Positions 39,427-46,972 of a stretch of 64,000 nucleotides of DNA are shown one piece after another. The stretch is from a virus. How positions within the stretch are numbered: the stretch's first letter is position 1; every line of letters begins with the position of its first letter. Where the stretch lies: the IMG/VR virus record IMGVR_UViG_3300002835_006866, positions 1-64,000 of that record. One strand, written 5' to 3'. The notes below the pieces were generated by a model. The model made no database searches, was not told the origin of the DNA, and saw only the letters and a program-made list of their open reading frames with translations. The position numbers were made by a program, and so were the translations under genes.

Positions 39427-39453
39427 TAACCTATACTGACAAAGGTTAACGAT

Positions 39454-41709
39454 ATGACAACTTTTACTGTTGAACAAAAGTCTCAGCTTGCTAAACTTAT
39501 GGCAACTGAGAACCTTACGGTCGAACACCAAAAAATTCGAACTGCTATGTTCGATACAAAAAACCGTGTTCTCTACTTGCCAATTTGGCAAAATATGTCT
39601 GGCCACCTTTATGACCTTTTGACCGGTCATGAAGTTGGCCATGCTTTGTACACTCCTGCGGAAGGTTGGCATGATGTTGCTACCGACAAGTCTAAAGGCA
39701 AAGGATACAAATCATTCCTAAATGTTCTCGAAGATGCTCGAATCGAGAAAAAAGTAATTCGTAAATACCCCGGTCTTCGGCTTTCTTTCCGCAAAGCTTT
39801 CAATGACCTATTTGAGCGTGATTTCTTTGGCATTAAAGATCAAAACATTGACAGCCTTTCCTTTATTGATCGATTGAATTTGTACACCAAGAGCCAATAC
39901 TCTTTAGATATCGGTTTTACCGATGAAGAGCAATTGATGGTTCAAGAAGTACAAGCTCTAGAAACTTGGGAAGATGTAGTAAAACTAGCCGATAAAATTT
40001 ACCAATATTCTAAAGAAGAGCAATACCAACTGGAAACGATTCAAGATTTTTCCAATTCCAACGGCTCTTATGATGGTGAAGAAGAATTTGATTTCGATGA
40101 TATTGAATCTGAAGAAGATGAAACCGATGGTGAACCAGATTCAACTTCTGAAGGTGGTGATAAAAACTCCAATCCGGAAAATTCTGAAAACTCCCAAGAT
40201 GATTTCAATTCTGAAGGTGAAAAATCCAATGGATCAAATCTAGAATCTAGAAAAGAATCACAAAATTCTTTTGATAATGGCTTCGATGATTTTTCACCTG
40301 GATGCCAAACAGATGAACAGTATCGCAAGAATGAAGATAAACTTTTGGATGAAAAATGCAAACCTTACTTGTATTTGAATATGCCAACTCCGAATTTGGA
40401 TGTCATTGTTACTCCTGCAAAGCGAGTACAACAACTTCTATCGGATAGTTTTGCTTCACAGATTGCTATAAATCGGTTCACGGCAAATGATGTAAACAAA
40501 TTTGTTCAAGATTTCAAAACCAAAAACGAAAAGTATATCAACCTTTTGGTGAAAGAGTTTGAAATGCGTAAGGCTGCAAAAGCTTTTAGCAAATCAAAAC
40601 AATCGGATACTGGTGATATTGATGTTTCCAAATTGTCTCTTTACAAGTTTGATGATAATATTTTCCGTAAACTTACGATTGTGCCAAAAGGCAAATCGCA
40701 TGGCATGATTCTTCTTTTGGATTATTCTGGTTCCATGTCACAAAACATGGCCGGCTCGATTGAACAAATTCTTGTTTTATCTTTGTTTTGCCGTAAAGTG
40801 AATATTCCTTTTCATGTTTATGCGTTTTCAAATTGCACAGCCACATGGTATATTGATAACGAAAAATCTTATGATGTAAGAAAGCCAGAATCTTTTAGTC
40901 AAAATCTAAATGAATTTGGTTCCTCTGATCTTATTCTTCGTGAATACTTGAACTCAAATATGGGAAATGCTGAGTTTAACAAAGCATTGAAGAATATGAT
41001 TTTGCTGAAAATGTCGTATGCTGGTCGTGGCACTCGGTATATTATGCGGCCACAAAGTGAATCGTTATCAAATACACCAATGAATGAGGCGATCATAGCA
41101 ATGAAACCTATTATGGAAAAATTCAAGAAAACCAATAACTTGGATATTACAAATTTGGTCATTGTTCATGACGGTGAATCTGATGATATCAATCGCTATC
41201 ACAAAGAGCCCAATGAAGAAAATTCTGGGTATACTGGTTGGTACAATACTACTTCACAAAACGTGATTATGCAGGATAAAAAAATAAAGTTTCAATCAAA
41301 AATTGAAACTAATTTGAATCAATCTCTTTTGAAGTGGTTTTCACAAACGACTGGTTCTAAAATTTTTGGTTTCTTTATTGTTCCACCAACCAACATTAGT
41401 CGGGTATTGATGTCAAAATACTGTGATAAGAATGGTAATCATTTGCCTTACAATGCCGATATGTGGGATATAAAGAAAGAATTAGCTAAAAAATTCAGAA
41501 AAGAAAAATACCTTCTTTCTAAGAACCCTGGATTTGATTCATTTTTCTTTATAAATGGTGGTGATGATCTTTTGGCTGAAGATGAGGAACTTGAAATTGA
41601 AGGTAAAATAACTTCGGCTAAATTGAAAAATGCCTTCATGAAATATAATAAGAGCAAACAAATCAATCGAATTCTTGTTTCTAAATTCATTGAAGGTATT
41701 GCAACTTGA
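39454..41709 (+). CDS. cobT-like: CobT-like protein: HExxH metallopeptidase-like N-terminus plus VWA domain
   Basis: 751 residues. Near the N-terminus TGHEVGHAL holds HExxH at residues 59-63, and NVLEDARIE supplies Glu93 about 30 residues later, a gluzincin-like zinc site. Residues ~200-290 are a low-complexity acidic Ser/Asn/Glu/Asp linker. The C-terminal half is a von Willebrand A domain whose MIDAS motif is LLLDYSGSM (Asp423, Ser425, Ser427). Similar phage proteins are often named CobT after a cobaltochelatase subunit, but no other cobalamin gene is here. Pairing with the MoxR-type ATPase at 41792 suggests an ATPase-VWA remodelling or protease machine. Confidence 0.75.
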   Translation: MTTFTVEQKSQLAKLMATENLTVEHQKIRTAMFDTKNRVLYLPIWQNMSGHLYDLLTGHEVGHALYTPAEGWHDVATDKSKGKGYKSFLNVLEDARIEKKVIRKYPGLRLSFRKAFNDLFERDFFGIKDQNIDSLSFIDRLNLYTKSQYSLDIGFTDEEQLMVQEVQALETWEDVVKLADKIYQYSKEEQYQLETIQDFSNSNGSYDGEEEFDFDDIESEEDETDGEPDSTSEGGDKNSNPENSENSQDDFNSEGEKSNGSNLESRKESQNSFDNGFDDFSPGCQTDEQYRKNEDKLLDEKCKPYLYLNMPTPNLDVIVTPAKRVQQLLSDSFASQIAINRFTANDVNKFVQDFKTKNEKYINLLVKEFEMRKAAKAFSKSKQSDTGDIDVSKLSLYKFDDNIFRKLTIVPKGKSHGMILLLDYSGSMSQNMAGSIEQILVLSLFCRKVNIPFHVYAFSNCTATWYIDNEKSYDVRKPESFSQNLNEFGSSDLILREYLNSNMGNAEFNKALKNMILLKMSYAGRGTRYIMRPQSESLSNTPMNEAIIAMKPIMEKFKKTNNLDITNLVIVHDGESDDINRYHKEPNEENSGYTGWYNTTSQNVIMQDKKIKFQSKIETNLNQSLLKWFSQTTGSKIFGFFIVPPTNISRVLMSKYCDKNGNHLPYNADMWDIKKELAKKFRKEKYLLSKNPGFDSFFFINGGDDLLAEDEELEIEGKITSAKLKNAFMKYNKSKQINRILVSKFIEGIAT

Positions 41710-41723
41710 TGTTGTTTATTGGC

Positions 41724-41752
41724 AACAGCCCTTGACAAAGGGCTGTTTTTTT
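41724..41752 (+). terminator. Rho-independent terminator with the next -35 box in its loop
   Basis: AACAGCCC (41724-41731) pairs perfectly with GGGCTGTT (41740-41747), followed by a T-run to 41752. The eight-base loop is TTGACAAA, so its first six bases are the -35 element of the following promoter. Confidence 0.88.
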
Positions 41753-41760
41753 GATATAAT
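41732..41760 (+). promoter_or_regulatory. Consensus sigma70 promoter for the MoxR/CobS-like gene
   Basis: Perfect TTGACA (41732-41737), 17-base spacer, perfect TATAAT (41755-41760). The spacer is the 3' half of the terminator stem and its T-run. Just downstream is the palindrome TGTTGTACAACA (41761-41772), at or beside the predicted start, a possible operator. GGAG at 41776-41779 is the ribosome-binding site for the ATG at 41792. Confidence 0.9.
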
Positions 41761-41791
41761 TGTTGTACAACATTGATATGGAGTTTACATT

Positions 41792-42964
41792 ATGACTAAG
41801 CGTGAAATGACCCGTCAAAAGTTTCTAGAAGCTCTCCAAGGTCTGGGTAAAGCCCAAGTGACTAAAACGGAGATTAAGCAAGTGTGTGAAACTTTGGGAA
41901 TTTCTGGTGCTTCATGGTTTACTAAAGAAGAAACAAACAAAGTTTCCCGTGGCCTTTACCGAGTTCCTGCTGCCACTGTTGATACTGTTAATATGCAGGC
42001 TCAAGTTATTCCTATGACCAAAGCCATGGAAAAATCCACAAACAAAATCGTTAATGTTCAAACTGATTTGGACAGCGTTGATTTGATTCCTAAACAATAC
42101 AAAAACTATGTTCCTTTTGGTGATTTTGAGGATATTGTTTCGATTGTTTCTTCGAAAAAGTTTTTCCCTGTTTTCGTTACTGGTCATTCTGGTAACGGTA
42201 AAACCATGAGCATCGAACAAGCCTGTGCAAAGGCAAAACGAAAATTCATTTGTATTTCGATGACACCTGAAACCGATGAAGGTGATCTTCTTGGTAATTA
42301 TGTTCTGATTAATGGCAATATGGAATGGCGTGATGGTCCTGTGACCACTGCTGCTCGTCAAGGTGCTGTTCTGTGTATCGATGAGATTGACTATGGTGCT
42401 CAGAATCTATCTTGCCTTCAGCGTGTTCTAGAAGGTAAACCTTTCATGCTCAAAAAGAAAGGTGAACTGATTGTTCCTGCTGAAGGGTTCACTATCTTTG
42501 CTACCGCAAATACTAAAGGTAAAGGTTCTGATGACGGTCGTTATATGTTCACCAATGTTCTGAACGAAGCATTTCTTGAGCGTTTTCTGAACACTTACGA
42601 ACAGAAGTGGCCTCCTGTTAAAATCGAAAAGAAAATCATCGAAAAGGAACTACAATCTGTTGGTCGTGAAGATGCCGATTTCTCTGATAAATTGGTATTG
42701 TGGGCTGATACAATTCGCCGAACTTTCGATGATGGTGGTTGTGATGAAGTGATTTCTACTCGCCGTTTGGTGCATATCGTAAATACTTATGGTATTCACG
42801 GTGATAAAATGAAATCAATTTCGCTCTGCCTAAATCGCTTTGATGAAGATACTAAGGCAAGTTTTCTCGATCTGTATAGCAAAATTGATGCCGGTGTTAA
42901 TCCTGAAGAAATAACACCTGCTCCGGAAGTTTCAGCTCCTGTTGAACCAGAACAACCTTTCTAA
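41792..42964 (+). CDS. cobS-like: MoxR/CobS-like AAA+ ATPase
   Basis: 390 residues. Walker A is VTGHSGNGKTMS near residue 130; Walker B is VLCIDEIDYG; sensor 1 is FTIFATANTKGKG; the arginine region is FLERFLNTY. The N-terminal ~75 residues (KFLEALQGLGKAQVTKTEI) form a small helical domain typical of phage CobS-like proteins. The Pro/Glu-rich C-terminus is probably flexible. It is divergently related to CobS of cobaltochelatase and is a known accessory gene of aquatic T4-like phages. Encoded directly after its likely VWA partner but from its own consensus promoter. A terminator follows. Confidence 0.85.
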   Translation: MTKREMTRQKFLEALQGLGKAQVTKTEIKQVCETLGISGASWFTKEETNKVSRGLYRVPAATVDTVNMQAQVIPMTKAMEKSTNKIVNVQTDLDSVDLIPKQYKNYVPFGDFEDIVSIVSSKKFFPVFVTGHSGNGKTMSIEQACAKAKRKFICISMTPETDEGDLLGNYVLINGNMEWRDGPVTTAARQGAVLCIDEIDYGAQNLSCLQRVLEGKPFMLKKKGELIVPAEGFTIFATANTKGKGSDDGRYMFTNVLNEAFLERFLNTYEQKWPPVKIEKKIIEKELQSVGREDADFSDKLVLWADTIRRTFDDGGCDEVISTRRLVHIVNTYGIHGDKMKSISLCLNRFDEDTKASFLDLYSKIDAGVNPEEITPAPEVSAPVEPEQPF

Positions 42965-42972
42965 TCAATTTC

Positions 42973-43002
42973 AGCCCATCGGTTAAGATGGGCTATTTTT
43001 TT
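42973..43002 (+). terminator. Rho-independent terminator after the ATPase gene
   Basis: AGCCCATC (42973-42980) pairs with GATGGGCT (42987-42994) around GGTTAA, followed by ATTTTTTTAT. Confidence 0.9.
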
Positions 43003-43022
43003 ATCTTTTACCTGACTAACTG

Positions 43023-43051
43023 TTGACAAACAAAGAAGGTAAGTTTATAAT
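43023..43051 (+). promoter_or_regulatory. Consensus sigma70 promoter
   Basis: Perfect TTGACA (43023-43028), 17-base spacer, perfect TATAAT (43046-43051). The predicted start is near 43058, at the beginning of a structured leader. Confidence 0.9.
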
Positions 43052-43057
43052 TGTCAA

Positions 43058-43100
43058 CTTGAGAGAACGGTCTCCTCTCAACCGTTTTTAATGTGAGACC
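43058..43100 (+). promoter_or_regulatory. Structured 5' leader with overlapping alternative helices
   Basis: TTGAGAG (43059-43065) can pair with CTCTCAA (43075-43081). AACGG (43066-43070) can pair with CCGTT (43082-43086), which precedes TTT. GGTCTC (43069-43074) can pair with GAGACC (43095-43100). The first two helices interleave as in an H-type pseudoknot; the second and third exclude each other. This layout suits a switch or a binding site for a regulator acting on the winged-helix gene. No known riboswitch consensus recognised. Confidence 0.5.
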
Positions 43101-43117
43101 AATTTATGGAGTTTGTT

Positions 43118-43408
43118 ATGCCTAACTATTCTAACATGTCTGCAAAAGAAAAAATCCTTGCTTATCTTTCGAAAGAAGATGGCTACAACACTTTGACCGT
43201 TGCACAAGCTCGTGCTCGCTTCAAAATCGATAATGTGACTGCCCGTATCGATGAACTCCGCAAAGAGGGATATGCGATTTATACCAATCGTAAAACTCTC
43301 GCCGATGGCCGCAAGATTCAATACTACAAACTAGGCAAGCCAACTAAGAAAGTTGTCGCCGCTGGTGTAGAATATCTTCGTATGCAAGGTATCAATGCTT
43401 TTGCCTAA
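43118..43408 (+). CDS. Small winged-helix DNA-binding protein
   Basis: 96 residues from ATG 43118. This start is preferred over the in-frame ATG at 43106 because GGAG (43108-43111) sits seven bases before it, and that upstream ATG overlaps the GGAG itself. KEKILAYLSKEDGYNTLTVAQARARFKID then VTARIDELRKEGYAIYTNRK is a clear winged-helix pattern: helix, turn, recognition helix, then a beta wing. The C-terminus is basic. It is a monocistronic gene between its own consensus promoter and a terminator, with a structured leader, so autoregulation or a host-takeover regulatory role is plausible. Confidence 0.7.
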   Translation: MPNYSNMSAKEKILAYLSKEDGYNTLTVAQARARFKIDNVTARIDELRKEGYAIYTNRKTLADGRKIQYYKLGKPTKKVVAAGVEYLRMQGINAFA

Positions 43409-43428
43409 TTTGGGCTAGAAAAAGCATC

Positions 43429-43470
43429 GAGGAAGTAATACATATAGGTGTTACTTCCTCTTTTTATTTT
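43429..43470 (+). terminator. Rho-independent terminator after the winged-helix gene
   Basis: GAGGAAGTAA (43429-43438) pairs perfectly with TTACTTCCTC (43451-43460) around a 12-base loop, followed by TTTTTATTTT. Confidence 0.88.
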
Positions 43471-43481
43471 ATGGGTGAATT

Positions 43482-44297
43482 ATGGAAATTGAAGTTAAGA
43501 TTGATGATTTGAAGAAAAATAAAATATTTGTTGCTACGCCGATGTATGGCGGTATGTCACATGGACTGTATGTAAAGTCCTGCCTCGATTTACAAACAGT
43601 TATGACACAATACGGTGTAGAAACCAAATTTTCATTTCTGTTTAATGAATCACTCATTACCAGAGCAAGAAATTATTTGGTAGACGAGTTTCTCCGCTCA
43701 GGTTACACACACTTACTTTTCATTGACTCGGATATTCATTACAATCCGCAAGATGTTTTAGCTCTGTTGGCATTAGATAAGGATGTTATTGGTGCTCCTT
43801 ATCCAAAAAAATCTATTAACTGGGGTAATGTGGCTACAGCTGCACGAACACACCCAAATATGGAACCAAAAGAACTTGAAAACCTTGTTGGTGAATATGT
43901 ATTCAATGTAGTGAAAGGCACACAACACTTTCAAGTTACCGAACCCTTAGAAGTGATGGAAATTGGAACAGGTTTCATGTTGGTAAAACGTAACGTGTTT
44001 GAAAGAATGGAAGTGGAATATCCAAACATTCGATACAAGCCAGATCATGTTGGTCAAGCCAACTTTGATGGATCACGTTACATTCATGCCTACTTTGATA
44101 CAGTAATTGACCACAAAGATTCTATCACTGGTGGTGGATCAGAACGCTATCTATCAGAAGATTACATGTTCTGCCAAATGTGGCGTAAAATGGGCGGTAA
44201 AATCTATCTGTGTCCTTGGATGAGAACACAACATATTGGTACTTACGCTTTCACAGGTAATATGCCTGCTGTTGCTCAATTCACTGGAAGGCTGTAA
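43482..44297 (+). CDS. Glycosyltransferase-like protein, GT-A fold
   Basis: 271 residues. KIFVATPMYGGMSHGLYVKS begins a Rossmann-like domain; LLFIDSDIHYNPQDVLALL contains the Asp-Ser-Asp metal motif and NPQDVL helix typical of GT-A nucleotide-sugar transferases. IGTGFMLVKRNVFERM is the acceptor-side strand, and SEDYMFCQMWRKMGGKIYLCPW resembles the second half of such enzymes. Similar genes recur in aquatic T4-like phages at this locus. It could modify phage DNA, virion or host surface. The stop overlaps the next gene by one base. Confidence 0.75.
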   Translation: MEIEVKIDDLKKNKIFVATPMYGGMSHGLYVKSCLDLQTVMTQYGVETKFSFLFNESLITRARNYLVDEFLRSGYTHLLFIDSDIHYNPQDVLALLALDKDVIGAPYPKKSINWGNVATAARTHPNMEPKELENLVGEYVFNVVKGTQHFQVTEPLEVMEIGTGFMLVKRNVFERMEVEYPNIRYKPDHVGQANFDGSRYIHAYFDTVIDHKDSITGGGSERYLSEDYMFCQMWRKMGGKIYLCPWMRTQHIGTYAFTGNMPAVAQFTGRL

Positions 44298-44602
44298 TGC
44301 AAGAGCAAGGTCGTAAATTTGATGGAGGCAAACTAGAATATGGTTTGCTTCCACCTTTGGCTTTAAAAGCCACAGTTGATGTTCTTACCTTTGGTGCTCA
44401 AAAGTATGAACGTGATAATTGGAAAAAAGTTTCTGATTCCAAACGTAGATACTTTGATGCCATGCAAAGACATATCTGGGCATGGAAAGAAGGTGAAGTA
44501 AATGATCCTGAATCTGGTCGCCATCACTTAGCTCATGCTATGTGTTGCCTCATGTTTCTGTATGAACATGATATACTATATTCAGTAGATGACAATTCTT
44601 AA
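44297..44602 (+). CDS. dATP/dGTP diphosphohydrolase-like protein (MazG-type)
   Basis: 101 residues. KFDGGKLEYGLLPPLAL, VLTFGAQKYERDNWKK, RRYFDAMQRHIWAWKEGE and DPESGRHHLAHAMCCLMFL are the successive motifs of the phage dATP/dGTP diphosphohydrolase family: Lys-Asp at the start, GA-x-KY, RH, then HLAHA. These enzymes trim purine deoxynucleotide pools and can favour modified-base synthesis. No adenylosuccinate synthase PurZ is present in the window, so a 2-aminoadenine genome is not implied. It precedes the sliding clamp gene by 14 bases. Confidence 0.78.
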   Translation: MQEQGRKFDGGKLEYGLLPPLALKATVDVLTFGAQKYERDNWKKVSDSKRRYFDAMQRHIWAWKEGEVNDPESGRHHLAHAMCCLMFLYEHDILYSVDDNS

Positions 44603-44616
44603 TTATGGAGTAAAAC

Positions 44617-45306
44617 ATGAAGTTATCAAATGATACCCTTTCTGTACTAAAAAACTTTGGTTCTATCAATCAAGGTTTGTTTTTCAAAAAAGGTAACACA
44701 CTAAAGACAGTTTCTTCTCATAAAAATATTCTCGCTCAAGTGGATATTAAAGAAGATATTCCTACTGATTTTGGTGTTTATGACCTAAACAATTTTCTTT
44801 CTGTAGTTTCTCTACACAAAGATGACCCGTCTTTCGATTTCGACGACAAGCATGTGGTGATCGTTGGTAATAAAGGTCGTAGTAAAATCAAATATCGTTT
44901 TTGTGATCCAAAAATGATTAACACACCACCCGAAAAAGATATTGCAATGCCAGAACCAGAAATCAAGTTCGAATTTTCTTCGGAAGATTTCGAATGGATT
45001 CTACGTGCTGCGTCTGTTCTATCTTCTCCTCATGTGGCTATTCAATCTGATGGTGAAGAAGTTCATATCGTCACACTCGACCTTCAAAATGACTCTTCGC
45101 ATACCGACTCTCTTAAACTAAATGTTAAGGGTGATGGTAACAAATACAAGATGATTTTCAAAACAGAAAACATCACTAAAGTTATGCCCGGTTCTTATGA
45201 TGTTTTTATTTCTTCAAAAGGAATCTCCCGTTGGAATAACAAAAACATCGCTCTAAAATACTGGATCACTACTGAATCTGGAAGCAAATTCGAAAGGTCT
45301 GAATAA
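44617..45306 (+). CDS. gp45: Sliding clamp gp45
   Basis: 229 residues (T4 gp45 is 228). Trimeric ring that tethers DNA polymerase and activates late transcription with gp55. MKLSNDTLSVLKNFGSINQG is the conserved N-terminus, with FDFDDKHVVIVGNKGRSKIKYRF and the C-terminal LKYWITTES strands as expected. A GGAG site precedes the start; the stop overlaps a small gene by one base (TAATG). It heads the replisome order 45-44-62-regA-43. Confidence 0.93.
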   Translation: MKLSNDTLSVLKNFGSINQGLFFKKGNTLKTVSSHKNILAQVDIKEDIPTDFGVYDLNNFLSVVSLHKDDPSFDFDDKHVVIVGNKGRSKIKYRFCDPKMINTPPEKDIAMPEPEIKFEFSSEDFEWILRAASVLSSPHVAIQSDGEEVHIVTLDLQNDSSHTDSLKLNVKGDGNKYKMIFKTENITKVMPGSYDVFISSKGISRWNNKNIALKYWITTESGSKFERSE

Positions 45307-45524
45307 TGGCTTTATATAACTTTACAAATGTTTTTGAAGGTAATGCATCAGACACTATCGCTATCAACTCTGACTATGTTGTAGCCGTGTATGAAACATT
45401 GTATCCTAATCCTGATACAAATGAACTTGATGCTGTCACGAATATTTTTACCTCAAATAGTATTACATACCAAGTTAGAGAGAATTACTTAACTGTAATT
45501 GCCACATTAAACTCTAACAACTGA
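45306..45524 (+). CDS. Small unknown protein between gp45 and gp44
   Basis: 72 residues. ALYNFTNVFEGNASDTIAI and SDYVVAVYETLYPN, then NSITYQVRENYLTVIATLN, suggest a compact beta protein with no cysteine, no membrane segment and no catalytic motif. It overlaps the clamp stop by one base and is followed by 39 non-coding bases before gene 44. Possibly a modulator of clamp or loader; no direct evidence. Confidence 0.5.
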   Translation: MALYNFTNVFEGNASDTIAINSDYVVAVYETLYPNPDTNELDAVTNIFTSNSITYQVRENYLTVIATLNSNN

Positions 45525-45563
45525 TACAATTACACTTTATTATGATTTACGTGAGGACTAAAA

Positions 45564-46496
45564 ATGGAACATCTATTGTGGACAGAGAAGTATCGTCCCA
45601 AAACCATCGAAGATTGTATTCTCCCGGAACGGCTAAAGAAGCCGTTTCAGGAGTACGTCAATCAACAAAACATTCCAAATCTTCTCTTGAGTGGTGGAGC
45701 GGGCGTTGGGAAAACAACAGTAGCGAAAGCTCTGTGCAACGAGATCGGCTGCGACTACATCGTAATCAATGGTTCTGATGAAAGAAACATCGACACATTT
45801 CGTGTAACGATTAAGAACTATGCTTCATCTATGTCTTTGTCTGGTGGCCGCAAGGTCATCATCATTGATGAAGCTGATTATCTGAATCCAAATTCGACAC
45901 AGCCTGCTCTTCGTAATGCTATAGAAGAGTTTGCAAGTAATTGCTCTTTCATCTTTACTTGTAACTACAAGAATCGAATCATTGAGCCGTTGCATAGTCG
46001 CTGTGCTGTCGTTGAATTCAATTTGAAGAATGGTGAGAAGGCTAAGATGGCTTCTCTCTTTTTCATGAGAATTCAATCGATTTTGCAAAGTGAAAAAGTC
46101 GAGTATGATGACAAGGTCCTGGCTGAGCTCATCAAGAAACACTTTCCAGACTTTCGCCGTATCATCAATGAGCTGCAGCGTTACTCTCAGTTTGGTAAGA
46201 TCGATACTGGTATCCTGTCGCAGATTGGTGATATAACCCTTACTGAGCTGATTGGCTACCTGAAGTCGAAAGACTTTTCTAATGTCCGGAAGTGGGTGGC
46301 CAGCCATGACATTGATCCTGCCACCATGTACAGGAAGATTTACGATTCGCTAAATGAGTTGCTAAAGCCGCAATCCGTTCCGCAGGCCATAATTATTTTA
46401 GCGGATTATCAGTATAAAGCGGCATTTGTCGCTGACCAGGAGATAAATACTTTGGCTATGCTCACGGAAATCATGGTCGATTGCGAGTTTTTATGA
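45564..46496 (+). CDS. gp44: Clamp-loader ATPase gp44
   Basis: 310 residues (T4 gp44 is 319). AAA+ subunit that opens and closes gp45 with gp62. N-terminal LLWTEKYRPKTIEDCILP, Walker A LSGGAGVGKTTVAKAL, Walker B VIIIDEADYL, sensor 1 FIFTCNY and the SRC motif (LHSRCAVVEF) are all present. By hand count, two sequence lines are ~45-48% G+C, higher than ~33% in the following gene, hinting at a different history or expression level. Translation of the next gene overlaps its stop (ATGA). Confidence 0.95.
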   Translation: MEHLLWTEKYRPKTIEDCILPERLKKPFQEYVNQQNIPNLLLSGGAGVGKTTVAKALCNEIGCDYIVINGSDERNIDTFRVTIKNYASSMSLSGGRKVIIIDEADYLNPNSTQPALRNAIEEFASNCSFIFTCNYKNRIIEPLHSRCAVVEFNLKNGEKAKMASLFFMRIQSILQSEKVEYDDKVLAELIKKHFPDFRRIINELQRYSQFGKIDTGILSQIGDITLTELIGYLKSKDFSNVRKWVASHDIDPATMYRKIYDSLNELLKPQSVPQAIIILADYQYKAAFVADQEINTLAMLTEIMVDCEFL

Positions 46497-46972
46497 GTTT
46501 ACACAGAAGCGATATCACAATTGAAGAAGGTTTAAAAGTATTTGACGAACCTGCTAAAAGACTTGCTAAGTTGGTGATTCCAAAAATCATTGACTCGATA
46601 GTTGAAGTTCAAGAGCACCCAAACAAATACAGTATAGATTTGATTGGATATCAAAGTGAAGATTCTCCTGTGGCCTACATTGAGGTTGAAACTTCCCACT
46701 CTTGGAAAACTGTAAATTTCCCTTGGAAAAGACTATCGTATCTTGAAGAGAGAAAGGGTCGATACCTCTACAAAGAAGAGTATCTTAATTTGAATATGTA
46801 CTTTGTAATGTTCAATAAAGATTTTACAAGTTTTGCCATCACAGACAGAAATTCTATATTAAAATCTCCTGTGGAATCACATGTCAGAACTTGGAGAGGA
46901 AAAGAGCCAGAGAAGTTTAGAATGATTGACCGAAAAGACTTCGATGTTTATATCGTGAAAGATTTGTTGTGA
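46493..46972 (+). CDS. Unknown protein with nuclease-like strand pattern
   Basis: 159 residues from ATG 46493, overlapping the gp44 stop; an in-frame TTG at 46481 is less likely. KYSIDLIGYQ then PVAYIEVETSHSW (Asp49, Glu64, Glu66) loosely resembles the D...ExK strands of PD-(D/E)XK proteins, but the final residue is Glu, not Lys. KYLNLNMYFVMFNKDFTSFAI-like strands and the basic C-terminus add no clear family. It is embedded between gp44 and a membrane protein, overlapping both. Function unknown. Confidence 0.45.
   Translation: MSLHRSDITIEEGLKVFDEPAKRLAKLVIPKIIDSIVEVQEHPNKYSIDLIGYQSEDSPVAYIEVETSHSWKTVNFPWKRLSYLEERKGRYLYKEEYLNLNMYFVMFNKDFTSFAITDRNSILKSPVESHVRTWRGKEPEKFRMIDRKDFDVYIVKDLL

Noticed and set aside
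39276-39453. Cobalamin, glutamine or other known riboswitch
   Set aside because: Three-way junction looked suggestive, but the conserved boxes I know (B12 box GCCACTG; glutamine riboswitch core) are absent.
39454-42964. Cobaltochelatase pathway for B12 synthesis
   Set aside because: CobT-like and CobS-like features are present, but no CobN or other cobalamin genes are visible, and the HExxH site is unexplained by that role. Named by similarity only.
44297-44602. Evidence of a 2-aminoadenine (Z) genome
   Set aside because: A dATP/dGTP diphosphohydrolase-like gene alone is insufficient; no PurZ or dedicated polymerase is seen in the window.
45542-45778. Open frame overlapping the start of gene 44
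   Set aside because: Shadow of the AAA+ Walker A region; Arg/Ser/Trp-rich translation typical of a wrong frame.
46442-46449. GATAAATA as a late promoter for the gene at 46493
   Set aside because: Lies within gene 44 codons; downstream gene is coupled to gene 44 by ATGA, so an extra late start is not needed. Could still be real.
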